From positions 62,001-126,000 of the forward strand of contig CAZBDU010000001.1 in assembly GCA_964490725.1 (NCBI GenBank): a stretch of DNA of 64,000 nt, in the 5' to 3' direction. This DNA comes from CAZBDU01 sp964490725. GTDB taxonomy: Bacteria > Spirochaetota > Spirochaetia > SZUA-6 > DRHE01. Under the pieces are notes generated by a model. It did no database searches and was not told the origin of the DNA. It was given only the letters and a program-made list of their open reading frames with translations. The first letter of the stretch is position 1. Each line of letters opens with the position of its first letter. Both the position numbers and the translations under genes were made by a program. This document shows positions 48,722 through 56,987 of the stretch, one piece after another.

Positions 48722-48919
48722 ATGGTGACCGTCAAAGGGAAGCGCCTCCCGTGGCGCCCGCAGATGACCGTGCGCGAGGTGCTGAAGGAGATCGGCTACG
48801 ATCTGCCTTCCGTCCTGGTGCGGGTGGACGGGCAGATCGTGCGCCGCAAGGAGTGGGACAGCCGTACGGTGCCCGACGGGGCGGTGATCGATGCGCACCA
48901 CGTGGTGGCGGGAGGCTAG
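48722..48919 (+). CDS. ThiS/MoaD-like sulfur carrier protein
   Basis: Small protein of 65 residues with a beta-grasp look: VTVKGKRLPWRPQMTVREVL, LVRVDGQIVRRKEW and VPDGAVIDAHHVVAGG. The C-terminal Gly-Gly is exactly at the end, as needed for thiocarboxylation. No partner E1-like, thiazole or molybdopterin gene lies nearby, so the pathway is unknown. The GGAGGATGGCAGG stretch upstream provides a ribosome site. It is convergent with the next gene; stops are six bases apart. Confidence 0.82.
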   Translation: MVTVKGKRLPWRPQMTVREVLKEIGYDLPSVLVRVDGQIVRRKEWDSRTVPDGAVIDAHHVVAGG

Positions 48920-48924
48920 CCTCC

Positions 48925-50124
48925 CTAGGCGTCGCGGCCCGTCCGTCCGCTGGGGCCGGCAAGGGCCGGCTCCTCCTGCAGCAGGCCGTTCAGGAAGCAG
49001 GCGATGTCATCGGAGCCGTTCTTCAGATCCAGCCGCTGGTAGGCGCGCCGGCAGCGCTCCAGGGCGTCGGTGGTCAGGAATCGGCGGACCAGCTGCACCA
49101 GCCGCCGCGGGCTCGTTCCGGCGTAGAAGCCCAGCTGGTGATCCAGGACGTAACGGATGTTGGGGTTTTCGCTCAGCTGGGCGCTCTCCGCAAAGATGAT
49201 GGGTTTGCCCAGGGAGAGCACCTCCCAGGTGGTGGCGGGTCCGGGTTTGATGAGACAGAAATCCGCCGCGGCGATCAGCTCGTTCATGGTGTCCACGTAG
49301 CCCAGGGGGATCAGCTTCAACCTCCCTTCCCGCCCGCGCGGGCCGCTTTCCAGCTCCTCCCGAAGTCGGGCGTTGCGTCCGGTCACCACCACGACGTTCA
49401 GGGGCGGATCTTCCTCCACCAGCGCGGCCAGAAGCCTGCGCACCGAGCCGATCCCTTCGCTTCCCAGGGTCACCAGCATCATGGGCTGGGGGTTGTCGAT
49501 GCCCAGCGCTCCGCGCACCTCCTCGGGGCGCCGGGAAAGCTGGAAGAAGCTGTGCCGCACGGGGTAGGGGAACACCCGCAGCTTGTCGGGGGGGAAATCC
49601 TTGCGCAGCAGCTTCCGCTGCGCCTGCTCGGAGGTGACGATGTAGTGGTCCACGTTGGTCAGGTACCAGTACGAGTCGAAGTCGAAGATCTCCGTCAGGT
49701 AATTGACCAGGATCGCCTCGCTGGGGTGATCCCGGCGCACCGCGGAGACGGACATGGTATTGAAGTAGTGGGTGGAGAAGATCAGGTCCGGCTTCTCCTC
49801 CTGCAGGTAGCGCAGCACGTAGTGATAGAAGCGCTCCAGGTAGATCTTGTAGATCTGCAGGTTCACCGGTCCGGTGATAAAGTCGAAGGTCTGGATCCCC
49901 TTGGTCAGGTTGGGGTGGGACAGCAGGTACTTCCAGACCTTCTTGTGCTGGGCGTCCATGCGGTCGCAGCCCAGGTCTTTCATGAAGTCCAGCACCCGCA
50001 GCTCGTAGCGCCCCGGAAACAGCGTTTCCATCGCCTCGCACACGGCCAGCGCGGGCATCTTGTGACCGCCCCCCGCTTCGATCATGGCGAAGTCGATTCT
50101 CTTCCGGCTCATCCTCTGAGACAT
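48925..50124 (-). CDS. MGDG synthase/UgtP-like glycosyltransferase (GT28)
   Basis: Glycosyltransferase of 399 residues. The N-terminal acceptor domain has the Gly-rich loop EAGGGHKMPALAV and HYFNTMSVSAVRR, which resemble monogalactosyldiacylglycerol synthase. The C-terminal donor domain has VTLGSEGIGS and IKPGPATTWEVLSLGKP, the GT-B nucleotide-sugar site. It probably adds sugar to diacylglycerol or another lipid at the inner membrane; spirochaetes are rich in such glycolipids. The start could also be the fifth codon (MSRKRID). Confidence 0.82.
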   Translation of the reverse strand: MSQRMSRKRIDFAMIEAGGGHKMPALAVCEAMETLFPGRYELRVLDFMKDLGCDRMDAQHKKVWKYLLSHPNLTKGIQTFDFITGPVNLQIYKIYLERFYHYVLRYLQEEKPDLIFSTHYFNTMSVSAVRRDHPSEAILVNYLTEIFDFDSYWYLTNVDHYIVTSEQAQRKLLRKDFPPDKLRVFPYPVRHSFFQLSRRPEEVRGALGIDNPQPMMLVTLGSEGIGSVRRLLAALVEEDPPLNVVVVTGRNARLREELESGPRGREGRLKLIPLGYVDTMNELIAAADFCLIKPGPATTWEVLSLGKPIIFAESAQLSENPNIRYVLDHQLGFYAGTSPRRLVQLVRRFLTTDALERCRRAYQRLDLKNGSDDIACFLNGLLQEEPALAGPSGRTGRDA

Positions 50125-50152
50125 CTAGCCCTTGAAATCAGCTGATGGCTTC

Positions 50153-50181
50153 ATTATACGTAATTCCGGGCCGCATTTCAA
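50153..50181 (-). promoter_or_regulatory. Promoter of the glycosyltransferase gene
   Basis: Minus strand TTGAAA (50181-50176), a 17-base spacer and TATAAT (50158-50153). Confidence 0.75.
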
Positions 50182-50236
50182 AGTGAAGGCCCGTGTGGGC
50201 TCGCAGGTGGGATCGACACAGGCCCGAGGGGGAGCG

Positions 50237-51091
50237 ATGCGAAGGCCCGAGCGCTACATGGTGGTCACGGATCTGGACGGGACGCTCTTCCAGGGCGGCC
50301 GGCGCATCAGCGAGCCGAACCTGCGCGCCCTGGAGCGGCTGGGGGCCCGGGGGGTGGTGAGGGTGATCGCCACCGGCCGTTCCCTGTATTCCGCGCGGCG
50401 GGTCCTGCCGGCGCAGTTTCCCCTGGACTACCTGCTGTTCTCCTCGGGCGCCGGCATCGTGGAGTGGCGCACCGGGAGGCTTCTGCGCCGCCACAGCCTG
50501 CGCCCGGCCGAGGTGCGGGAGGCCTTCGGCCTGCTTCAGGCGCAGCGGCAGGACTTCATGCTGCACTTCCCCATTCCCCACAACCACCGCTTCTTCTTCT
50601 TCCGCTCCGGAAGGGCCAACCCGGACTTCGACAGGCGTCTGGCCATCTACCGGGAGTTCGCCGAAGAGGGTACGCCGGGGCTGCTCCCGCTGCGCCGGGC
50701 CTGCCAGTTCGTGGTGGTGGAGCCCGAGGCGGTGCAGCCTTCCCGCACGGAGGAGCTGCGGCGGTTCCTGCCGGGCCTGCAGGTGATCCGCACCACCTCG
50801 CCGCTGGACGCCCGCTCCCGCTGGATCGAGATCTTCCCGGCGGCCGTCTCCAAGGCGCGCTCCGCCGCCTGGGTGGCGGCGCGGGCGGGAGCATCCCCCC
50901 GGGCGGTGCTGGCGGTGGGCAACGACTACAACGACCAGGAGCTGCTGGAATGGGCCCCCTACCCCTTCCTGGTGCGGGAGAGCCCCGAGGAGCTGCGGCG
51001 GCGCTTCCCCACCGCGCGGGCGCCGGGAGCGGAGGACAGCGACTTTGCCGAGGCGGTGGCGCTGTGGAAGGGAATCGTCGGGCTGGCCTGA
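50237..51091 (+). CDS. HAD-superfamily (Cof-type) phosphatase
   Basis: Hydrolase of 284 residues. HAD motif I is VTDLDGTLF, motif II is IATGRS, and the C-terminal motif is VLAVGNDYNDQELLEWA. The cap between them is of the IIB type typical of Cof/YidA proteins, which act on sugar phosphates and cofactor precursors. The ATG at 50237 has a GAGGGGGAG site; an in-frame reading 35 codons longer has none. Confidence 0.88.
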   Translation: MRRPERYMVVTDLDGTLFQGGRRISEPNLRALERLGARGVVRVIATGRSLYSARRVLPAQFPLDYLLFSSGAGIVEWRTGRLLRRHSLRPAEVREAFGLLQAQRQDFMLHFPIPHNHRFFFFRSGRANPDFDRRLAIYREFAEEGTPGLLPLRRACQFVVVEPEAVQPSRTEELRRFLPGLQVIRTTSPLDARSRWIEIFPAAVSKARSAAWVAARAGASPRAVLAVGNDYNDQELLEWAPYPFLVRESPEELRRRFPTARAPGAEDSDFAEAVALWKGIVGLA

Positions 51092-51096
51092 GCGCC

Positions 51097-51627
51097 TCAG
51101 GGGGGCTCCGCGAGCTGCCGCCGGTACAGCTCCCGGATCTCCTTCAGCAGCTCCCGGTAAGGCTCGCTGCGGTAGTCAGGATAGGTCCAGGGCAGCGGGC
51201 GGAACTCACCCCTCTGGAACACCAGGGTCACCTCGGCGTAGATCCCTCCCGACAGGGGGATCCTGTGGGAGCCGTCCTTGGTGGAGGCCAGCACGAAGCG
51301 GCTCAAGGACAGAAGGCCAGGGTCCAGGTTCACCTTTCGCCCTCCTCCGGCGGCAAGCTCGCCCTCCAGGCCATTGGTCCAGCGCTTCAGGCCGGCAAGG
51401 CGCTGGGGGTCCACCAGCCTGCGGAAGGCCACGAAGAACCGCCGAATGGGCACGCCCATCTCCGCATCGTAGTAGTGGGTGTGCTCGAAGCTCATCATGC
51501 GGCTCAGCAAGTCCTCCTCTCCCAGCTCCGAGCGCAGCCTGTCCAGCAGGCGGCCCCTGAGCTCGGGCCGCGAGATGAGCACCGGAATCACCACCTTCTC
51601 GGGTGTGAACGAGCCGATCTGTCCCAC
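51097..51627 (-). CDS. DUF4416 family protein
   Basis: Protein of 176 residues matching the DUF4416 family in length and in the segments FEHTHYYDAEMGVPIRRFFVAF, RKVNLDPGLLSLSRFVLAS, IYAEVTLVFQRGEF and WTYPDYRSEPY. Function is unknown. It starts with GTG, with a GAAGGG site, and is divergent from the coiled-coil gene; the two -10 hexamers overlap. Confidence 0.78.
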   Translation of the reverse strand: MGQIGSFTPEKVVIPVLISRPELRGRLLDRLRSELGEEDLLSRMMSFEHTHYYDAEMGVPIRRFFVAFRRLVDPQRLAGLKRWTNGLEGELAAGGGRKVNLDPGLLSLSRFVLASTKDGSHRIPLSGGIYAEVTLVFQRGEFRPLPWTYPDYRSEPYRELLKEIRELYRRQLAEPP

Positions 51628-51676
51628 CGCTTCTGCCCTTCCAACCGCCTGGCGTTTCCCTTATACTCGCCCCTGT

Positions 51677-53098
51677 ATGCCCGATGGCGCAAGCTTTCGC
51701 AGACAGCTCGAGGCCGCCCTGGAAGCCAGGGGCGGCTACCTCCGGGAAAGGATCCTGCCCAGGCTGCAGGGCCAGCTCAGGATCTTCCAGACCCTGTTCG
51801 AGAACCTCTACAACATTCTCCTGCGCAAGTCCCTGATCAATGAGGATCCCTACAAGTACGACCAGAAGTTCACCGAGGTGACCGTGCCTTCCCGGGACGG
51901 CTTCATGGAGTCCGAGAAGATGGACAAGATGAGCCAGCGCCTCTCGGAGCTCCACACCCAGGTGGAGTTTCTGAACACCTCCTACCAGTTCAGCCTGGAG
52001 TTCCTCACCCTGGACCGCATCAAGCGCATCGTGGGGCTGCTGCAGTACATCCACTGGCAGCGTCTGGTGGGCTCCTCCCCCAGCGCGCTCACCTCCGCCC
52101 TGGCGGAGGCCCTGGACAAGGTGCGTCAGGGCTCGGACCGGATGTCGGTGGGAATCGTCAACGATTCCCTGACGCAGATCCAGGGCGTGGTGAAGGCCTG
52201 CCTGTCGATGCTGCGCGAGGCGGCCGACTGGCAGCGGGAGAGCTACAAGGGGCGCATCCGCGAGCAGGTGCTGGAGCCGCTGAGCGCCGGCGGCCAGCTG
52301 GCTGGCGCTCAGGTGGAGGCCGCCCTGGGCACGGTGCGGCGTGCGTTTCGCACCACGGCCCCCGCAGAGCCCTTCTACCCCGAGCTGGTCACGGAGATAC
52401 TGGAAGAGGAGCTTTCGGCGGACGGGGAGGAGCGCCGGCGCCAGGTCCTGGCGCGCCTTGCGGTTGCCCGGGAGAAGCGGGAAGAGGGGGGCCGCGAGCA
52501 GAGTGTCAAGCCGCTGGCGCTGGAGGCGGTGCGGCAGCTTTCCACCTGCGGGCGGGAGCTGGGGGAGGCCGTGAAGAAGCTCGCCGACAACCAGGCCATC
52601 CTGGACAGCCGGCGCCGCAGCTTCGGGCAGCTCCTCCGCAGCTGGCTGGCAGGCGCGTCCGGCAGGTCCCGCCGGCCCGAGCCGGTGCCCATCGAATACT
52701 TCAACAGCGCCACCTCCGCCACCCAGACCGAGAAGATCGACCCCCACGCCTTTCTGGAGAAGGCGGCGGGCAAGGCGCGGGTGCTGGCCGCCCTGGGAAA
52801 CAGGATGAGCCGGGCTTCCGCCAGGCTGCGGGAGGGCTCGGAGGAGCAGGTCTTCGAGTTCCTGGAGGCCACGCTGCGGGAGCTGCAGCTGATCCATCGC
52901 CGTCTGGAGGGCCTGGGCACCTACCTGCGCTCCGAGGCCAGCCGGGAGGAGCGCGAGCGGATGCGGGGCATCAAGCTGGAGCTGGCCGCGGTGAAGAACG
53001 CCATCATCCGCGCCAACCGCCAGAGGCACGAGTACGTCAACCGCAAGGAGGAGGAGCGCCAGCTGCGCAGGCTGGGCATCCCGGAGCGGCCGCAGTAG
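51677..53098 (+). CDS. Coiled-coil/helical protein of unknown function
   Basis: Largely helical protein of 473 residues, without signal peptide or membrane segment. It is rich in Leu, Glu and Arg heptad-like stretches, for example RQLEAALEARGGYLRERIL at the start and EEQVFEFLEATLRELQLIHR near the end. A conserved-looking core contains LINEDPYKYDQKFTEV and LLQYIHWQRLVG. I recognise no domain; it may be a lineage-specific protein. The ATG lies nine bases after TATACT (51662-51667), so the message should be leaderless. Confidence 0.75.
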   Translation: MPDGASFRRQLEAALEARGGYLRERILPRLQGQLRIFQTLFENLYNILLRKSLINEDPYKYDQKFTEVTVPSRDGFMESEKMDKMSQRLSELHTQVEFLNTSYQFSLEFLTLDRIKRIVGLLQYIHWQRLVGSSPSALTSALAEALDKVRQGSDRMSVGIVNDSLTQIQGVVKACLSMLREAADWQRESYKGRIREQVLEPLSAGGQLAGAQVEAALGTVRRAFRTTAPAEPFYPELVTEILEEELSADGEERRRQVLARLAVAREKREEGGREQSVKPLALEAVRQLSTCGRELGEAVKKLADNQAILDSRRRSFGQLLRSWLAGASGRSRRPEPVPIEYFNSATSATQTEKIDPHAFLEKAAGKARVLAALGNRMSRASARLREGSEEQVFEFLEATLRELQLIHRRLEGLGTYLRSEASREERERMRGIKLELAAVKNAIIRANRQRHEYVNRKEEERQLRRLGIPERPQ

Positions 53099-53117
53099 CG
53101 GCTCCCGCGGCGCGGCG

Positions 53118-55004
53118 CTACGCCCGGTAGGTGCCCAGCACCCGCAGCTCCTCGGTGTCCGTCTTGAGGGCCTCCAGGGTGTCCCGCAACGCTTCATCCC
53201 CTCCGGGGAGGTCCACGTCCACGTAGAACATCTCCTCCCAGGGCTTGCCGGGGATGGGGCGCGACTCCAGCTTCACCATGTTCACGTTGCGCTCCGCCAG
53301 CACCTTCAGCGCCCGGTAGAGTGAGCCCGGCCGGTTGGCGGTGGAGAAGACCAGGGAAGCGCGGTTGGGCCCCTCCACCATGGCCAGCTCCTCCCGGGCT
53401 ATGATCACGAAGCGGGTGTAGTTCTGGCTGTTGGTCTCGATGCTCTCCTTGAGCACCTTCATCCGGTAGGTCAGGGCGGCCTCCGCGCTGGCGATGGCGG
53501 CACACTCACGTCCCCCCTCCCGGGCGATGAACGCCACCGATCCGGCGGTGTCGTAGAAAGGGACGCGCTCCCACTGGGGATATCCGTCCAGGAAGCGCTC
53601 GCACTGGGAAAGCCCCTGGGGGTGGGAGTAGACGCGGCGGATGTCGCCGATCTCGGCCTCCGGGCGTGCGATCAGGTTGTGGATGATGCGGATCTTCTTC
53701 TCCCCGGCGATCTGGACGTCGGGATACTGGAGGAGCAGATCGTAGTTCTGATGGATCGACCCGGTGAGGGTGTTCTCCAGGGGCACGATGCCGTAGTCGG
53801 CGCGCCCTTCCAGCACCGCCTGGAAGACATCCCTGAAGTGGGGCAGGGGCACCGAGTTGCAGCCCTCTCCGAAGTAGCGGAAGGCGGCGATCTCGCTGAA
53901 GGCTCCCTTTTCCCCCTGGAAGGCTACCCGGCGGGCCTCACCCGAGGGGCCGGGCGCCACCTGCAGCCGCTGGGGAAGCTGCTCGGGCAGGCGGGTCAGC
54001 TCCTTGCTGAGCACCGGCGCCAGGGCCTCGATGTCGCGCATCAGCTTCTCGAACTGCTCCGGGTAGAGGGATTGCGGGCCGTCGGAGAGGGCGCGGTCGG
54101 GATTGGTGTGCACTTCGACGGTCAGGCCGTCGGCGCCGGCCGCCACCGCGGCCAGGGCCATGGGCAGTACCTTGGCGCGGATTCCCGTGCCGTGGCTGGG
54201 GTCCACCAGGATGGGCAGGTGGCTGAGCTTCTTCACCACCGGAATGGCCGAGATGTCCAGGGTGTTGCGCGTGTAGGTCTCGAAGGTGCGGATGCCGCGC
54301 TCGCAGAGGATCACGTTGTCCGCTCCGTGGGCCAGCAGGTACTCCGCGGACATCAGCAGGTCCTGGATCGTGGCGGCCGGTCCTCTCTTCAGCAGCACCG
54401 GCTTGGCCAGACCGCCCACCCTCTTCAGGAGCTCGAAGTTCTGCATGTTGCGGGCGCCGATCTGCAGGATGTCCACCAGCTCGGCGAACATGTCGGAGTG
54501 CTCGGGGGTGACGATCTCGGAGATCGTCGGCAACCCCGTCCGCTCGCCGGCCTCCTTCAGGTAGCGCAGCCCCTCCTCCCCGAGCCCCTGGAAGGCGTAG
54601 GGGGAGGTACGGGGCTTGTAGGCCCCGCCGCGCAGCACCGCCGCTCCGGATTCCTTGACCAGCTCGGCGATCTCCAGAACCTGCTGGCGGGACTCCACCG
54701 CGCAAGGCCCGGCGACCACCACGATCCGCGGCCCGCCGATCCTGATTGGCCCCAGCGAGACGATGGTGTCCTCTTTCTTCAGCTCGCGGGAAGCCAGCTT
54801 GAAGGGCTTGCTGATGGGGATGACCCGCGCCACCCCCGGGAGGATCTCCACCTCCCGCAGGTCCAGGGACACCAGCCCCACGGCCCCGAGGATGGTCTCC
54901 TCCTCGCCCTTGATCTCCCGGACGCGGAAGCCCCGCTCCTCCAGATAGGCCACGAGGTTGCGCTTGTCCTGCTCCCGGATCGCCCGCTCCAGAACGACGA
55001 CCAT
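53118..55004 (-). CDS. Fusion of DAHP synthase, prephenate dehydratase and ACT domain
   Basis: Protein of 628 residues joining two aromatic amino acid enzymes. Residues 1-70 form a ferredoxin-like regulatory domain. Residues 90-335 are a type I beta DAHP synthase (AGPCAVESRQQV, GGAYKPRTSPY, DPSHGTGIRAKVLP). Residues 358-535 are prephenate dehydratase (VAFQGEKGAFSEIAAFRYFG, ENTLTGSIHQNYDLL, catalytic TRF at 530-532). Residues 545-625 are an ACT domain with the phenylalanine-binding ESRP motif. It catalyses the first shikimate step and the step from prephenate to phenylpyruvate, so phenylalanine bound at the ACT could inhibit both. The start MVVVLERA follows a short leader after the promoter at 55020-55049. 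Confidence 0.93.
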   Translation of the reverse strand: MVVVLERAIREQDKRNLVAYLEERGFRVREIKGEEETILGAVGLVSLDLREVEILPGVARVIPISKPFKLASRELKKEDTIVSLGPIRIGGPRIVVVAGPCAVESRQQVLEIAELVKESGAAVLRGGAYKPRTSPYAFQGLGEEGLRYLKEAGERTGLPTISEIVTPEHSDMFAELVDILQIGARNMQNFELLKRVGGLAKPVLLKRGPAATIQDLLMSAEYLLAHGADNVILCERGIRTFETYTRNTLDISAIPVVKKLSHLPILVDPSHGTGIRAKVLPMALAAVAAGADGLTVEVHTNPDRALSDGPQSLYPEQFEKLMRDIEALAPVLSKELTRLPEQLPQRLQVAPGPSGEARRVAFQGEKGAFSEIAAFRYFGEGCNSVPLPHFRDVFQAVLEGRADYGIVPLENTLTGSIHQNYDLLLQYPDVQIAGEKKIRIIHNLIARPEAEIGDIRRVYSHPQGLSQCERFLDGYPQWERVPFYDTAGSVAFIAREGGRECAAIASAEAALTYRMKVLKESIETNSQNYTRFVIIAREELAMVEGPNRASLVFSTANRPGSLYRALKVLAERNVNMVKLESRPIPGKPWEEMFYVDVDLPGGDEALRDTLEALKTDTEELRVLGTYRA

Positions 55005-55019
55005 CAGCGACTCCGCCTC

Positions 55020-55049
55020 ATGCTAGGCCGGCCTGCCCGGAAGTGTCAA
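55020..55049 (-). promoter_or_regulatory. Promoter of the DAHP synthase/prephenate dehydratase gene
   Basis: Minus strand TTGACA (55049-55044), an 18-base spacer and TAGCAT (55025-55020). The predicted leader is about eight bases. Confidence 0.7.
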
Positions 55050-55070
55050 CCGCGTCGCCGGAGCCGGTCT

Positions 55071-55754
55071 TTAGAATCGCGCGGGTCCCGTGCTGACCCG
55101 GGCCACCCGCAGGGGATCCTGAATCATCTCGTGGAAGGAGGCGGAAAGGCGCTCGCGGTAGTCCAGTATCTTGGCCACGTGCTTCAGCGTGCTGTAGGGG
55201 GTGCCCCGGAGCACCCGGCGCGTGCCGGCGTTGTACATGGCCAGCGCCACCACCTCGCTTCCTCCCTTCTCCAGGCAGTAGCGGAAGTGGGCCAGACCGT
55301 AGCGGGCGTTGGTGGCGGGGTCGAAGTACTGCTCTTCCTTCAACGCGGGGAAGGTGCGGGAGTTCAGCTGGAACAGTCCCCGGTCCAGCGAGGAGTTCCG
55401 GTTGCGGTTGACCGCACGGACCCTGAAGGAGCTCTCTCCCCAGGCCAGGGCAAAGGCCAGGGGCAGGGAGACGCCGTTGTTCTCCGCGGCGCTGAGGATG
55501 GAGCCGGTGATGGTCTCCGAGCCGGTCACCTCCGTGTAGAAGCGCACCACCAGATTCCGGGTCAGGGGAATGCGGTACAGGTAGAGGCCCGGGTCGTCCC
55601 CCCGGGGCCGGTTGTCCAGGACCGCCGCCACCAGCTCCGGGCTCAACAGCTCCTCCCCGGATGCAGTCGGCGACCGTCCGGAGCAGCCCGCCAGGGCGAG
55701 CCCCGCTCCCAGCACCACAGCTCCCACCACCGCTTGCACGGCAACTCGTCGCAT
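55071..55754 (-). CDS. Lytic transglycosylase (SLT domain) lipoprotein
   Basis: Exported protein of 227 residues with a signal peptide ending LALAGC, a clear lipobox, so it is anchored in an envelope membrane. The SLT/goose-lysozyme-like domain (about 80-210) has the catalytic Glu in ALAWGESSFRVRAVNRN, then GLFQLNSRTF, YGLAHFRYCLE and ALAMYNAGTRRV. It cleaves peptidoglycan glycan strands. The start has a GGAG site; the promoter lies at 55788-55816. Confidence 0.9.
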   Translation of the reverse strand: MRRVAVQAVVGAVVLGAGLALAGCSGRSPTASGEELLSPELVAAVLDNRPRGDDPGLYLYRIPLTRNLVVRFYTEVTGSETITGSILSAAENNGVSLPLAFALAWGESSFRVRAVNRNRNSSLDRGLFQLNSRTFPALKEEQYFDPATNARYGLAHFRYCLEKGGSEVVALAMYNAGTRRVLRGTPYSTLKHVAKILDYRERLSASFHEMIQDPLRVARVSTGPARF

Positions 55755-55787
55755 ACGTCCACTCCGCAGGCTTTTTTCCTGGGGCTT

Positions 55788-55816
55788 TAAGTACTGCTTT
55801 TCCAGGCAAGAGTCAA
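55788..55816 (-). promoter_or_regulatory. Promoter of the lytic transglycosylase gene
   Basis: Minus strand TTGACT (55816-55811), a 17-base spacer and TACTTA (55793-55788). Confidence 0.65.
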
Positions 55817-55880
55817 GTCTGAACGAGCCGCACCCCCGGGAGTCCGTGGCCGGGGTGCTGCCCCGGGGGCCGCCGAAGCG

Positions 55881-56921
55881 CTACCTGCTGGCCACGGTGG
55901 TGCGGTTCCGTCCCAGCTCCTTCGACTGGTACAGGGCGCGGTCCGCTTCGGCGATCAGCTGAGCGGGTGAGTGCATCCGCTGCGGAACGAACTCCGACAC
56001 CCCCAGCGAGACCGTCACGTGCAGGGCCTGCTCTTCCCCCGTGAACGGCCACCGCTCCACGGTGGTGCGGATGCGCTCCGCCACCACCTGCGCCCCCCGG
56101 GCATCCACCTCCGGGAGGACTACGGCGAACTCCTCCCCGCCGTAGCGCGCCGAAAAGTCGATCCCCCGCACGGATCGACGCAGGATGTCGGCGATCTCCT
56201 TGATGATCACGTCCCCCTGCAGGTGGCCGTAGGTGTCGTTGAACTTCTTGAAATGGTCGATGTCGAGCATGATCAGCGAGAAGGTGGTCCCGTAGCGGTG
56301 GGCGCGGGCGATCTCGTCGTCAAGATTCTGCTTGAAGTAGTGATGGCTGAACAGATTGGTCATTCTGTCCGTGGTGGCCTGCCAGTACAGGTTGGCATTC
56401 TCCACGGCGATGGCGGCGAAGCGGGCGATCTGGGTGATGTACTGGATGTCCAGAAGCGAGTAGCGCTGGCCGCCGCCCTTCTTCGGCAGCAGGACCAGCC
56501 CGGTGAGGCCCTTGTCCGTGCGCAGCGGCACCAGGATATCCGGTTGGATCGCCTCCAGGGCCTCGGCGATGCGCCCATCCGGTATGTTCTCCCGCAGGTA
56601 GGAGAAGGAGACCTGATTGTACTCCTCCTCCGCCAGAAAGGCCAGCAGCGGCCGGATGGAGGGCAGGTCCAGCTTCAGATCCCTGCGCTTGGTGCCCGCG
56701 AAGTGGAAGACCGCAGCGTGCTCCTCCTCGTAGTCGCCCGGCAGAAGCGCCGTCACCGTGGCGGACTGGAACCGGGCCACCAGGCTCAGCACCACGTTCT
56801 TGATGATGTTTTCGACTTCCAGCTGAGCGGTGATCTGGGTGCCGATCTCTATGATCTCTTTCAAGTCCTGGCTGGCAAGCTCCAGCGGGACCTGATGGAG
56901 CTCTTCCGTTTCCGGAGACAT
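55881..56921 (-). CDS. GAF-GGDEF diguanylate cyclase
   Basis: Protein of 346 residues. The N-terminal GAF-type sensor (about 15-180; DLKEIIEIGTQITAQLEVEN) has no membrane segment. The C-terminal GGDEF domain (about 185-340) has DIDHFKKFNDTYGHLQGD and the active motif GGEEF. It should make cyclic di-GMP. I see no RxxD product-inhibition site that I can place with confidence. The ATG is eight bases after a perfect TATAAT, so the message should be leaderless. Its promoter overlaps that of the divergent HD gene. Confidence 0.92.
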   Translation of the reverse strand: MSPETEELHQVPLELASQDLKEIIEIGTQITAQLEVENIIKNVVLSLVARFQSATVTALLPGDYEEEHAAVFHFAGTKRRDLKLDLPSIRPLLAFLAEEEYNQVSFSYLRENIPDGRIAEALEAIQPDILVPLRTDKGLTGLVLLPKKGGGQRYSLLDIQYITQIARFAAIAVENANLYWQATTDRMTNLFSHHYFKQNLDDEIARAHRYGTTFSLIMLDIDHFKKFNDTYGHLQGDVIIKEIADILRRSVRGIDFSARYGGEEFAVVLPEVDARGAQVVAERIRTTVERWPFTGEEQALHVTVSLGVSEFVPQRMHSPAQLIAEADRALYQSKELGRNRTTVASR

Positions 56922-56929
56922 TGGCCACG

Positions 56930-56980
56930 ATTATAGTGACAAAGCCGCCGGTTGCCAAGGCTTTTGCGCTGGCCTACATT
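56930..56980. promoter_or_regulatory. Overlapping divergent promoters sharing a -35 region
   Basis: Leftward: TTGGCA (56958-56953), a 17-base spacer and TATAAT (56935-56930). Rightward: TTGCCA (56952-56957), a 17-base spacer and TACATT (56975-56980). The two -35 hexamers occupy the same seven bases, so polymerase cannot sit on both at once. Confidence 0.75.
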
Positions 56981-56987
56981 GGGAGGG

